A DNA stretch of 64,000 nucleotides from NCBI GenBank assembly GCA_038141705.1, contig JAYQIQ010000004.1, positions 1,550,001-1,614,000 on the forward strand. The letters run 5' to 3'. Below are positions 17,752 through 26,572 of the stretch, one piece after another. A program made the translations under genes and the position numbers. Source of the DNA: Eutrophomonas brisbanensis (GTDB lineage Bacteria; Pseudomonadota; Gammaproteobacteria; Burkholderiales; Eutrophovitaceae). A model generated the notes under the pieces. The model was not told the DNA's origin, did no database searches, and saw only the letters and a list, made by a program, of their open reading frames with translations. How positions within the stretch are numbered: the stretch's first letter is position 1; every line of letters starts with the position of its first letter.

Positions 17752-18603
17752 ATGATTGATTTTGGTAAGCCAGAGGATACCCTTAGAAGTAAGGTCTACA
17801 CGGTTATTTTTGAGGCAGATACAAGAGCCGGAAGAATTTTCGATCTAGCGCTCATTTATCTTATTGTTATAAGTGTTCTCGTCGTTCTTTTTGATAGCGT
17901 AGATGAGATTAACATGCGATTTGGATTGCAGTTACGCATCCTCGAGTGGATTTTTACAGGTATTTTCACCTTTGAGTATGCGATAAGGCTGTGGTGTGTG
18001 CGTAGACCGATTCGGTACGCGAGAAGTTTTTATGGAATAGTGGACTTGCTTGCGGTAGCACCTACGTATCTTGCGATCTTTGCTCCGGGTATCCACGCTT
18101 TGATCGATATTAGAATCCTGCGGTTGTTGCGTCTCTTTCGCTTACTAAAATTAACTGCTTACGTTTCTGAGTATGGCGCGCTGGGTCGAGCGCTATACGC
18201 TTCGCGTAGAAAAATTTTTGTATTCTTATCCTTTGTCGGAATGGTCGTTCTAATTATGGGGACCATCATGTATGTGGTGGAAGGCGCTGAGAACGGTTTT
18301 ACGAGTATACCAATATCAGTTTATTGGGCGATCATGACGATGACGACTGTGGGGTTTGGCGATATTGTGCCTCACACAGATTTGGGAAGAATAGTATCAT
18401 CCGTAATGATGTTATTAGGTTGGGGAATTCTCGCAGTGCCGACGGGAATAGTCAGCGCCGAGTTTGTCAACCTTAAAGAGAAACCAACGACTCGAACTTG
18501 TCCAGAATGTTTAACTGAGGGACATTTATCTGCGTCAAGATTCTGTAGAGATTGTGGTTGTGAGCTGCCGAATTTTGCCGATAGTATTGATGGGTCTAAG
18601 TAA
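17752..18603 (+). CDS. voltage-gated-like potassium channel with C-terminal zinc ribbon
   Basis: 283-residue inner-membrane K+ channel of the six-helix ion-transport family. Hydrophobic helices S1-S3 lie within residues 20-110, S4 carries regularly spaced arginines (RILRLLRLFRLLKL, near residue 121), and the pore loop contains the selectivity filter TVGFGD in MTMTTVGFGDIVPHTDLG near residue 200. The last 40 residues add CPEC...CRDCGC, four to five cysteines spaced like a rubredoxin-type zinc ribbon. Function in K+ homeostasis or membrane potential is inferred from family membership. It lies 37 bp after the nitronate monooxygenase gene. Confidence 0.9.
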   Translation: MIDFGKPEDTLRSKVYTVIFEADTRAGRIFDLALIYLIVISVLVVLFDSVDEINMRFGLQLRILEWIFTGIFTFEYAIRLWCVRRPIRYARSFYGIVDLLAVAPTYLAIFAPGIHALIDIRILRLLRLFRLLKLTAYVSEYGALGRALYASRRKIFVFLSFVGMVVLIMGTIMYVVEGAENGFTSIPISVYWAIMTMTTVGFGDIVPHTDLGRIVSSVMMLLGWGILAVPTGIVSAEFVNLKEKPTTRTCPECLTEGHLSASRFCRDCGCELPNFADSIDGSK

Positions 18604-18621
18604 ATTAAGAATATATTGATC

Positions 18622-18966
18622 ATGAACAGAAAATTTTCAGTAAGTATTAGGTTTTTCTTATGTCTGACTTTAGCCAATTTATTCTCCGGTTGTGGTGATG
18701 GTGGTGATACCGGTGAAAAAGTGAATCAAGAATCCAGTAGTGGGGTGTTTTTACAAATTCTTTTGGTCAATCCTGAAGGTGAGGATATGAGCTACGTCTT
18801 GTTTAATCCAAACGTAAAAACGATCGAAGAATGTAATCAGTCAGCTCAAGATGATATGAATACGATCATTCAACTTCTCCCGCCTGAGTTGCAGGATTCA
18901 AAGGTGACTGGGTCGTCGTGTTCATATACCAACCCAGAGTTAGGTGGTAAGGAGAACGAATCTTAG
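18622..18966 (+). CDS. putative small lipoprotein
   Basis: 114 residues from ATG 18622 (a TTG two codons upstream is less likely). The N-terminus is basic then hydrophobic and ends LFSGCGDGGD, a plausible but imperfect lipobox with the lipidated Cys followed by Gly and Asp. The mature part is acidic, with two further cysteines (EECNQS and GSSCSY) that could form a disulfide. No known family recognised. It follows the channel gene by 18 bp and may be co-transcribed. Confidence 0.6.
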   Translation: MNRKFSVSIRFFLCLTLANLFSGCGDGGDTGEKVNQESSSGVFLQILLVNPEGEDMSYVLFNPNVKTIEECNQSAQDDMNTIIQLLPPELQDSKVTGSSCSYTNPELGGKENES

Positions 18967-19083
18967 CATTGCGCTATTACTGGCCGGCCACGAGGTTTAA
19001 ACAGTCGGGTAGTAGCGTAGGTATAATGTTGCGTCTGGATACTCTGCTGACGCGGGATTCAAAACTTTAATTGGAACTTCTTA

Positions 19084-19365
19084 ATGAGTGCAAATATTCT
19101 CAAATTTCTAAGAAACAATGGCGAGCAGTTGGATGCTGACATATCAAAGGCTCTTAAAATCCCGAAGCCCCAGCTTGAAAAGCAAATGTCGGACCTTATG
19201 GCTGCTGGAGAAGTCATTTGCTGCCACGTTACCCGATATAGCGGAGATAAAAAGATTGAGGGTATGAGTTATCGACTCTCAGCGCACGTACCGCCCAGAG
19301 CGCCAGGTCGGAAACCTGGCGGCAAATCCGCGTCAACTTCTTCATCTGAGGACGACGAGGATTAA
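19084..19365 (+). CDS. small winged-helix DNA-binding protein with basic/acidic tail
   Basis: 93 residues. Residues 1-65 look like a winged helix: ILKFLRNNGEQLDADISKAL, then LEKQMSDLMAAGEVICCHVTR and a wing ending GMSYRLS, with internal pattern of ArsR/FaeA-like marker domains. The tail contains PGRKPGGK, reminiscent of an AT-hook core (RGRP), and ends in an acidic SSSEDDED. A TATAAT at 19022-19027 upstream may be its -10 element. Not assigned to a named family; a nucleoid-associated or local regulator role is inference. Confidence 0.55.
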   Translation: MSANILKFLRNNGEQLDADISKALKIPKPQLEKQMSDLMAAGEVICCHVTRYSGDKKIEGMSYRLSAHVPPRAPGRKPGGKSASTSSSEDDED

Positions 19366-19411
19366 TCAATAAAATTGATTCTACCGTCCTGGGTTAATTA
19401 CTAAGAGCTCT

Positions 19412-20249
19412 GTGGATACAATTCAGTGGTTTCCGGGCCATATGGCCCAGGCAAAAAAAAGTATTGCCAAAGCCCTCAAGTCAGTTGATCTAGTGGTAGA
19501 GGTTTTGGATGCTCGAATGCCGCCAGCTAGCGCCAATCCTCTTGTTGAAGAGTTAAGACTCACCCGGCAAAGACCTGTTCTGAAAGTTCTCAATAAATCT
19601 GATCTTGCGGATCCCGCAATCACCAAGAATTGGTTGCAGAATTTTCGGGCTCAGGATAATTTGTTCGCGATTGAAGTTTGTTCCAAACACAAATCCGATG
19701 TTCGAAATTTAATTCGAGAGGCTCGGAAGCAAGTTCCCCACAGAAGTGATGCGATCAAACCGCTACGAATGATGGTCATGGGGGTCCCGAATGTTGGTAA
19801 ATCTACGTTGTTAAATGCGATCCTTGGACGCTCGGTAGCGAAAGCGGCTGATGAGCCAGCGGTGACCAGAAGTGTCACGCGGTACGATCTCGATGAAAAA
19901 ACCATTATTTACGATAGTCCCGGCCTGATGTGGAGTAAATTGGAGTCCTCAGGAAAATGGCTATGCTTTGGCGGTCAATAATGCAATTGGAGTAAATGCG
20001 TATGTTCCTGAGGAGGTGGCGGTATTCCTCGCAGAGAAACTTCGATTGTTCTACGCTAATCGTATATCTGATCGGTACGGTTTCGACTCATCGAATTTGG
20101 ATGCAAATGATATTCTTCAAAAAATCGGAAGTATCCGAGGTGCTCGGATAAAGGGAGATGAAGTTGATTTAGAGAGATCAGCAAATATTCTTCTTACCGA
20201 CTACCGGAAGGGGAAGCTTGGTCGAATTACGATTCAAGTTCCTGATTAG
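19412..20249 (+). CDS. ribosome-assembly GTPase, YlqF/RbgA family (probable 1-base error)
   Basis: Circularly permuted GTPase of the YlqF/RbgA family, about 278 residues when repaired; in Bacillus RbgA acts in 50S assembly. GTG 19412 begins MDTIQWFPGHMAQAKKSI, the classical N-terminus. Permuted motifs follow: LNKSDLAD (G4) near residue 60, then MVMGVPNVGKSTLLNAI (G1) near residue 128, and YDSPGLMW (G3). After this the frame breaks at AGGAAAATGG (19951-19960); removing one G continues as SENGYALAVNNAIGVNAYVPEE to 20249. The RbgA label is by family, not tested for this lineage. Confidence 0.86.
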
Positions 20250-20296
20250 TAGGGCATGGAAATCAAAACTATTGTGTTTAAAAAAGGAGACTATTT

Positions 20297-20590
20297 ATGG
20301 CAAAAGCCTATTGGATCGCGTTTTACAGATCGATCTCAGATCCGGAAGCGTTGAAACGCTATGCGGAACTCGCGTTACCGGCAATTCAGAAGGGCGGGGG
20401 GAAATTCCTCGTTCGCGGTATGCCCTCGAAGGTTTATGAGGCCGGAGAGCAGCAGCGTACAGTGATGATCCAGTTTGATAGCGTAGAGCAGGCAACAGCG
20501 GCGCATGATAGCCCGGACTACCAAAAGGCCTTGGATGCGCTCGGCAATGGTGCTGTCCGTGATATGCGTATTTTGGAGGGGGTGGACTAA
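20297..20590 (+). CDS. DUF1330 family protein (second copy)
   Basis: 97 residues, preceded by AAAGGAG. The family pattern is clear: AYWIAFYRSISDPEALKRYAE, IQKGGGKFLVRGMP, and TVMIQFDSVEQATAAHDSPDYQKAL. Compared with the copy at 16355-16642 it keeps the GGGKFLVRG and Y...AHDSPDYQ blocks but has diverged elsewhere, suggesting an old duplication or separate origins. Role unknown. Confidence 0.87.
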   Translation: MAKAYWIAFYRSISDPEALKRYAELALPAIQKGGGKFLVRGMPSKVYEAGEQQRTVMIQFDSVEQATAAHDSPDYQKALDALGNGAVRDMRILEGVD

Positions 20591-20654
20591 TATCAACTCA
20601 ATGGGGATGTGCGTAATAAGTTTTTTGTTTAATGCGTACATCTTCTTGAAGCAG

Positions 20655-21873
20655 TTACTGTTTTGTAAGTTGATATCGAAAAAAATATCCCAGTAACCAG
20701 GTTCCAGCTGCCACAGTTCCGAAGGCTAGGAAAAACCCGTAAGCATCAATGATGGCCCCAAAAGAAGCGTGCCAAGCGCCTGTCCGCAAAACAGACACAT
20801 TGCAAAACAGGCGATAGCAGTACCTCTAGCGGGAACGAACATTTCTGAGGCTTTAGACTGTAGCGTGTTATGAAGCATATAAAAACCGAATCCACCAATG
20901 ACACATGCGATACCAAAAATAAATATATGGTTTAGGAGTAAAACGCTCACATAAAACATCGCTAGAGTTAGAGATCCGATACGAACGAACCCCATCTCGC
21001 CAAGAAGAGGTAAAAGCTTTTTTATAGTTTTGGTGTAGATAACCCTCCTAAGCCAAAACCACAAAGTAGGATTCCGATGGTTAGGTAGTCAATTGAAAAT
21101 TTTTCTTCAAGCCAAATACCCATGAACGCGAAGCTTCCATAAAAAAGTCCTCCCTCAATAAATACAGTCACTAAAACTATTCGACACCAGCGTTGTTTTA
21201 GCACCCGCCCGTAGTTAGAAAAGTTTTCTCGTAACGTTGTCTTGGTTTTTTGTTTACCTTCGAAAGTCTGCTGTCTTCCGTGATTTGCAATGGAAATCAA
21301 AATTATCATTGCTAAGAAGAAAAAGGCAGAGAAAACAAAAAACATATCCCGCCAGTTTAACCAGTGAGCTAACCCACCTCCCAATAACGGTCCAAAAATT
21401 TGGCCCATCAAAATGAAGCCAATGAATCGACCGAGCATAATTTGACGATTTTGATATGTAGTATTGTCTCCGATCCAGGCGAGCGAGACGGGAATGATTC
21501 CTGCGGCACCAATACCAGCCAAAAAACGAAACAGCGTTAAAGTCTCGAGATCTCTCGCGAAAGCCGACCCAAGAGATCCACAAACAAGAATACCGGTTGC
21601 TATTGAAACGACGCGAATACGGCCAAATCGATCACCAAGTGGGCCATATAGAATTTGGAATAATCCATACGAAAGCGTAAAGGTCGCGACAATGTGTCCG
21701 GCAGTTGCCGTTGAAATTGTAAATTCGCTGGCAACGCTCGGTAGTATGGAATCGAAAACCCGCAGATTTGCTCCGGAGAGGAATGCCGTGCATGCTAGGG
21801 CTAAAAATTGGAAATTCAGTTTGGCCTCGAGTCTTTGTTGCGGTATTTGTAGTTTTTATTTAAATTGGAGCAT
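20655..21873 (-). CDS. MFS transporter (at least two probable 1-base errors)
   Basis: A 12-helix major facilitator of about 400 residues. Visible blocks are FLSGANLRVFDSILPSVASEF (helix 1), GLFQILYGPLGDRFGRIRVV (the MFS loop 2-3 motif), and GAAGIIPVSLAWIGD. The frame breaks at CCC 21043-21045 (one missing base restores LGG.IYTKTIKKLLPLLGE) and again at CCCCAAAA 20756-20763 (one missing base restores LLFGAIIDAYGFFLAFGT through the stop at 20655). The start is unresolved: ATG 21873 meets an in-frame TAA at 21858-21856, while a TTG at 21878 would fit if the T5 run at 21853-21857 lacks a base. Substrate unknown; drug- or metabolite-efflux families look similar. Confidence 0.8.
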
Positions 21874-21924
21874 ATCAAATCCGCGATTGGGCGTCTGCGG
21901 AGGTTTCTAGTGCCTGGGGGGGGT

Positions 21925-22692
21925 ATGTTCAGTACATATTTAGAGCAGAAAAACAAAAATCGGAGAAAACTCATGTACATTGGTTTGGTATTGGCTGTTC
22001 TCTGTGTGGTCGGTGCGCTAGCGTCAGGTTTCGGATATCAAGCGGGATTTTGGCATTTCAGAACTGGATTTCAAATTTTGAAATGGTCATTCTTTTTATC
22101 AGTTGCGACACTCATTTTTATCTTAGGGTCTTTTATCTTCTTGAAAGCAAAAACCCCGATGGATTGGGGGACTGGTCTTATTGGCCTAGTCATTTGCTTG
22201 GTTATGATTTATGTCCCATACAGTTGGAAGCGTACTCTAGATGCTCATCCGTATATCCATGACATATCTACGGATTTAAATAATCCGCCCGAGTTTGTGG
22301 CTGCGAGGAGTTTGAGAGGGCCCGATTACCACCCAGTTGAATACGATGGTCCTGAGGTAGCTGAGCAGCAACGTACCGCTTATCCAGATATAGATACACT
22401 TACGATAAGTAGCTCCAAAGAGGAAGCTATGAATGTGGTCGAAGGCGTCATCAAAGATCAAGGAATGGAAGTCATTGATACAAACGCGCAGGAAGGCCGA
22501 ATTGAGGCTATAGCGACGTCTGGATTATATGGATTCAAGGATGATGTTGTTGTTCGTATATTGGAGAGCGAAAACGGACAATCCATGATTGATATTCGCT
22601 CCAAGTCACGGGTTGGAAAGAGTGATCTAGGACAAAATGCAAAAAGAATACGAAAGATGGTTGTGGGGGTGACCGAGGCGGTTGGGCGGTAG
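21925..22692 (+). CDS. DUF1499 family membrane protein
   Basis: About 255 residues from ATG 21925, which follows a G7 tract; an upstream TTG in frame is less likely because it would overlap the divergent MFS gene. Three hydrophobic helices fill residues 15-120 (MYIGLVLAVLCVVGALASGF, WSFFLSVATLIFILGSFIF, GLIGLVICLVMIYVPYSW). The C-terminal domain has DUF1499 features: HDISTDLNNPPEF, AYPDIDTL, and IDIRSKSRVGKSDLGQNAKRI. The family has no established biochemical role. Confidence 0.82.
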   Translation: MFSTYLEQKNKNRRKLMYIGLVLAVLCVVGALASGFGYQAGFWHFRTGFQILKWSFFLSVATLIFILGSFIFLKAKTPMDWGTGLIGLVICLVMIYVPYSWKRTLDAHPYIHDISTDLNNPPEFVAARSLRGPDYHPVEYDGPEVAEQQRTAYPDIDTLTISSSKEEAMNVVEGVIKDQGMEVIDTNAQEGRIEAIATSGLYGFKDDVVVRILESENGQSMIDIRSKSRVGKSDLGQNAKRIRKMVVGVTEAVGR

Positions 22693-22724
22693 TTATTTGA
22701 ATCCTTGAGGCGAGTTAACGTAAT

Positions 22725-24347
22725 CTAATTTTCTTTGAGGATAAACTCCGCAGCTCGCTCTGCAATCATCATAGTCGGAGCATTCGTATTTCCTGATGTG
22801 ATCCGTGGCATCACCGATGCATCGACTACCCTCAAATTATGCACGCCATGGACTCGCATCTTTGAGTCAACGACGCTGTCCTCATTCTTGCCCATCCGAC
22901 AAGTTCCAACGGGATGAAAAATCGTAGTACCCAAGTTGCCCGCTGCGCTTAAAAGTTCGTCATCCGTATTCAGGTGGGGTCCTGGGAGGATTTCAACGGG
23001 AGAGAACCTTTGCAATGCTGGCGCCTTCATGATGTGTCTCGTGAAATTGATTGAGTTCACTGCAACTTCTTGATCCTCTGTGGAGGATAGGTAGTTTGGT
23101 TTTATAAGTGGATGCTCGTACGGGTTAGGCGATTGAATGTGGACTGACCCTCGACTCGTTGGCCGCAGGTTACAAACAGATGGGGTAACCGCAGAAAATT
23201 TATGGAGAGGATCGCCAAATTTATCTAGTGAAAGTGGTTGCACGTGCCATTCTATATTCGCAGATTCCTGCGAGGGATCGCTCTTTGCAAATGCTCCGAG
23301 TTGGGATGGAGGCATCGTCATAGGTCCAGATCTCAGGAAGAGATATTCGAGTCCCATTAAGATTTTTCCAAACAATGTCCTGTATCGATCGTTTAGGGTT
23401 ATCGTATTTTCAACTTTATATTGTGTTCGTATCTGCAGGTGATCTTGTAAGTTTTCACCAACCCCTGTGAGCTCTTTTTTCGTTTCAATGCCAAATTTCG
23501 AAAAAATACGAGGATCACCGATGCCAGACATTTCGAGGATTTGTGGACTTCCAATGGATCCCGCAGAGAGAATGGTTTCTTTATGCGACCTAACGATACC
23601 GAGCATTGATCCTTCGATGCGGATCTGGACTCCAGATGCTTTCAAACTTTCACCTGGATTAGCTTCGATAATTATTTTCTCAACGTGCGCATCCTGCAAG
23701 ATAGTGAGATTCTTTCGATGTTTTATCGGGTTTAGAAAACACCGCACTGCGTTCCAACGAACCCCATTTCTCTGATTGACTTGAAAGTACGCGTTGCCGA
23801 AATTATCGCCGGTATTAAATTCCTTGATTTTTGGTATGCCTCTCTCTTCGGCGGCTTCTCGCCATGCATCGAGTATTTCCCACTTGACTCTTGGATTTTG
23901 TACCGGCAACTCTCCGCCCACCCCATGGTGAGCGTCTTCTCCATGTACATAGTCTTCCATTTTTTTGAAGTAGGGCAGAACCGTGTCCCACTCCCAGTCG
24001 TCTCCCACCAGTTGTGACCATGCCTCATAGTCAGAGCGTTGTCCGCGCATGTATATCATTGCGTTAATGGAGGTGCAGCCTCCCATAACTTTTCCCCTGG
24101 CGTAGCCGATTGATCGACCATTTAGACCTACCTCTGGAGCAGTTTTATAAAGCCAGTCGGTTCTGGGGTTATTGATCGTGAATAGATAACCAACAGGAAT
24201 GGGTATCCAAAAATATTTATCGCTACTTCCAGCTTCTATGAGCAAAACACTATTCTTCGGATCAGCGCTTAAGCGGTTAGCGAGCAAGCATCCCGCTGAT
24301 CCTGCGCCGATTATGATGTAGTCGTAAGCACCTAGAGTCTTGAGCAT
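22725..24347 (-). CDS. GMC-family FAD oxidoreductase (choline/alcohol dehydrogenase-like)
   Basis: About 540 residues. ATG 24347 is chosen over an in-frame ATG at 24413 because it begins right before the FAD-binding strand (YDYIIIGAGSAGCLLANRLS) and avoids overlap with the upstream gene. GMC signatures include GKVMGGCTSINAMIYMRGQ, AGSIGSPQILEMSGIGDP, GENLQDHLQIR, the active-site TIFHPVGTCRMG, and NTNAPTMMIAERAAEFI. These enzymes oxidise alcohols such as choline, aliphatic alcohols or polyethylene glycol. The substrate cannot be read from sequence alone; context offers no betaine genes, which argues against choline. Confidence 0.93.
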   Translation of the reverse strand: MLKTLGAYDYIIIGAGSAGCLLANRLSADPKNSVLLIEAGSSDKYFWIPIPVGYLFTINNPRTDWLYKTAPEVGLNGRSIGYARGKVMGGCTSINAMIYMRGQRSDYEAWSQLVGDDWEWDTVLPYFKKMEDYVHGEDAHHGVGGELPVQNPRVKWEILDAWREAAEERGIPKIKEFNTGDNFGNAYFQVNQRNGVRWNAVRCFLNPIKHRKNLTILQDAHVEKIIIEANPGESLKASGVQIRIEGSMLGIVRSHKETILSAGSIGSPQILEMSGIGDPRIFSKFGIETKKELTGVGENLQDHLQIRTQYKVENTITLNDRYRTLFGKILMGLEYLFLRSGPMTMPPSQLGAFAKSDPSQESANIEWHVQPLSLDKFGDPLHKFSAVTPSVCNLRPTSRGSVHIQSPNPYEHPLIKPNYLSSTEDQEVAVNSINFTRHIMKAPALQRFSPVEILPGPHLNTDDELLSAAGNLGTTIFHPVGTCRMGKNEDSVVDSKMRVHGVHNLRVVDASVMPRITSGNTNAPTMMIAERAAEFILKEN

Positions 24348-24373
24348 TGTTTCTGGGAATCTCGAGCTAAGAC

Positions 24374-24811
24374 TTAATGGGAAAGCGAGAGGTGGGTTGC
24401 CGGTACTTTCCAAGCTTCGCTGAAAAGTTCAGCGAGAGAAAATAAATTATCAGCATCCATAAAGATAGAGAAGATGACTGAGGACGATATCGTGGCTGCT
24501 GCTTCGGGGTTTGAGCGTCTGAGTTTACCCTCGAGCATCAAATGGCTTTTTATCGGCCTAGTGATTTTGAGGGTCAAGTCAGCAGTATCGTTTCGATTTC
24601 CAAGGGTGGCGTCATTGCGTTCTTCTCTTACCATCGCAAAAAGTTGATCAATAAACTCTTCCACCGTCTCTTTGCTGAACCACACATCAGATTGCTCATG
24701 ATTTACTCCAGATCCAACGATTTGGACCGTGAAGCGAATACTATTATCGCTGGCTTCGATAGGGTCAGCCGCTTCAATATCGATATAGGATTCGGAGTTT
24801 CCAAGTAACAT
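24374..24811 (-). CDS. uncharacterised protein upstream of the GMC oxidoreductase
   Basis: 145 residues; family not recognised with confidence. The order of blocks (GVNHEQSDVWFSKETVEEFIDQL, then DLTLKITRPIKSHLMLEGKLRR, then MDADNLFSLAELFSEAW) loosely recalls the WapI/YxiJ type of small beta-rich immunity-related proteins, but this is a weak visual resemblance. It ends 27 bp before the GMC start on the same strand and is probably co-transcribed with it. No signal peptide or membrane segment. Confidence 0.5.
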   Translation of the reverse strand: MLLGNSESYIDIEAADPIEASDNSIRFTVQIVGSGVNHEQSDVWFSKETVEEFIDQLFAMVREERNDATLGNRNDTADLTLKITRPIKSHLMLEGKLRRSNPEAAATISSSVIFSIFMDADNLFSLAELFSEAWKVPATHLSLSH

Positions 24812-24980
24812 TTGCAGTTATAACCGACTGAATAATAAGGATTCAATGATGGTATTTGAATGAAGTAGTGTAAAGTCTTAACTTTGAGTGTACCTGAATT
24901 TCATTTTGACACCTGGGTCTCGCTACAGGCGATGCCAAATGAAAGTGTGTCTGCCTTTTAGGGCAGAGGGCCTTGGAAAT

Positions 24981-25769
24981 ATGGAAGCAATTAAATTATC
25001 TGGAGTAAATTTTTCTTACGCGAGGGGTGGAAAGTTAGACAGCGTTCTCTCTGGAATCGACCTTGCTGTCGAGGCTGGCCAGTTTTTATCATTTGTTGGG
25101 CCAACAGGGTGTGGTAAGTCGACGCTATTACATCTGATTGCTGGATTATCACAGCCATCTAGTGGTCAGTTGGATTTATTCGGGCGAGTCTGTGCTGGCG
25201 TTAACACTGATTGTGGATATTTATTTCAGTCTGATTCTTTGTTGCCTTGGAGAACGGCACTCGAGAACGTGACTTTAGGGCTTGAGATTAGGGGGGTAGA
25301 AAAAAGAAGTGCAACTGAGCTGGGAATGCTTTGGCTTGATCGCGTTCAGTTGAAAAATCATCACCATAAATTTCCTCATGAGTTATCGGGAGGCATGCGC
25401 AAGCGTGTCGCGCTAGCACAAACTCTCATTACAAACCCCAAAATTTTGCTAATGGATGAACCGTTCTCTGCGCTGGATGTTCAGACGAGGAGTTCGATGG
25501 AAAATCTTCTTCTTGATTTATGGTCAGCCGATCGAAAAACGGTAATTTTTGTAACGCACGATATCGAGGAGGCAATATCGCTATCGGATCGAGTGATCGT
25601 TCTCTCTGCTGGGCCAAGTAGTCACCCGATCGCAGAGTTCCCGGTGCTATTGCCGAGACCTAGGGATGTATTTGAAGTTCGGTTGGCCCCAGAATTTTTG
25701 ACAATTCAGCGAGAGATATGGGCAAAACTTAAGCAGGAAGTTGAAAAGACCAATGCGAGGTTAATGTGA
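24981..25769 (+). CDS. ABC transporter ATP-binding protein, NitT/TauT (SsuB/TauB) type
   Basis: About 262 residues from ATG 24981; the frame is open to 24888 but the domain begins at MEAIKLSGVNFSYARGG. Walker A is GPTGCGKST, the Q-loop lies in YLFQSDSLLPWRTALENV, the signature is LSGGMRKRVALAQTL, Walker B is ILLMDEPFSALD, and the H-loop is VTHDIEEAISLSD. The LPWRTALENV and MRKRVALA wording is typical of nitrate/sulfonate/taurine/thiamine-precursor importers. It overlaps the permease gene by four bases. No substrate-binding protein gene is adjacent. Confidence 0.93.
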   Translation: MEAIKLSGVNFSYARGGKLDSVLSGIDLAVEAGQFLSFVGPTGCGKSTLLHLIAGLSQPSSGQLDLFGRVCAGVNTDCGYLFQSDSLLPWRTALENVTLGLEIRGVEKRSATELGMLWLDRVQLKNHHHKFPHELSGGMRKRVALAQTLITNPKILLMDEPFSALDVQTRSSMENLLLDLWSADRKTVIFVTHDIEEAISLSDRVIVLSAGPSSHPIAEFPVLLPRPRDVFEVRLAPEFLTIQREIWAKLKQEVEKTNARLM

Positions 25770-26542
25770 AGAGTGGCGTATTATTGAGACTGGCGCAATT
25801 GCTTTTGCTAACCTCGGTGATTGGCGCTTGGTACCTACTTACAGAAACCGAAGTACTTCCCCCCTTCTTTTTTGGGAAACCACTTTTAGTGTTCGACCAA
25901 ATCGTCGTCTGGTTTGCTGACCGATCCATATTCCCTCACTTAGGAATCACTTTACTTGAGACATTGCTTGCCTTCGTAATTGGAACATCCGCTGGTCTAG
26001 TATGCGGATTATGGCTCGCACTCTCGCCACTGGCGGCGAGTCTTCTAGATCCTTATGTCAAGGCGTTCAATTCGATGCCGCGAGTGATTTTGGCTCCGAT
26101 TTTTGCTGTGTGGTTTGGTTTGGGAATTTGGTCAAAGGTTTTCTTAGGAATCACTCTCGTATTTTTTATCGTATTTTTTAGCGTTTTTCATGGTGTGAGA
26201 CAGGTGAATCCGATATGGGTTGCGTCTGCAAAGCTCATGGGAGGTGGTCGGTTCAAACTTTTACGTTATGTATATCTTCCAAGTGCTATGGCGTGGGTTT
26301 TTTCTAGTTTGCATGCTGCTGTCGGAATGGCATTTGTTGGATCAGTTATTGGAGAGTATCTAGGATCGGCCAGTGGGGTGGGCTATTTAATTTTGCAAGC
26401 GGAGGGCGTATTTGACATTAACGCAGTACTTGCGGGTATCGTGTTGTTAACGATTTGTGCTCTACTACTGGATTGGGTGGTAACGCAGTGTGAACGTTAT
26501 TTTCTGCGATGGCAGCCGGCGGTCAGCGAGCACAGCGGATAG
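25766..26542 (+). CDS. ABC transporter permease, NitT/TauT (SsuC/TauC) type
   Basis: 258 residues starting at GTG 25766, coupled to the ATPase gene. About six hydrophobic helices. The cytoplasmic coupling (EAA) loop is seen as NPIWVASAKLMGGGRFKLLRYVYLPSAM near residue 155, preceded by the SMPRVILAPIFAVWFGLGIWSK block characteristic of this permease family. The substrate is undefined because the binding protein is absent from the locus. Alternatives include pyrimidine-precursor, sulfonate, nitrate or phthalate-like organic anion uptake. Confidence 0.92.
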   Translation: MKSGVLLRLAQLLLLTSVIGAWYLLTETEVLPPFFFGKPLLVFDQIVVWFADRSIFPHLGITLLETLLAFVIGTSAGLVCGLWLALSPLAASLLDPYVKAFNSMPRVILAPIFAVWFGLGIWSKVFLGITLVFFIVFFSVFHGVRQVNPIWVASAKLMGGGRFKLLRYVYLPSAMAWVFSSLHAAVGMAFVGSVIGEYLGSASGVGYLILQAEGVFDINAVLAGIVLLTICALLLDWVVTQCERYFLRWQPAVSEHSG

Positions 26543-26572
26543 CTGTGTTACTGATAATTAGAAAAAGAAGCA

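Noticed and set aside
21464..21910. 148-codon plus-strand frame
   Set aside because: It is antisense to the MFS transporter, whose helices and motifs are clear on the minus strand.
24899..24980. TPP, cobalamin or guanidine riboswitch upstream of the ABC transporter
   Set aside because: The conserved core motifs of these classes were looked for and not found; only a simple hairpin is supported.
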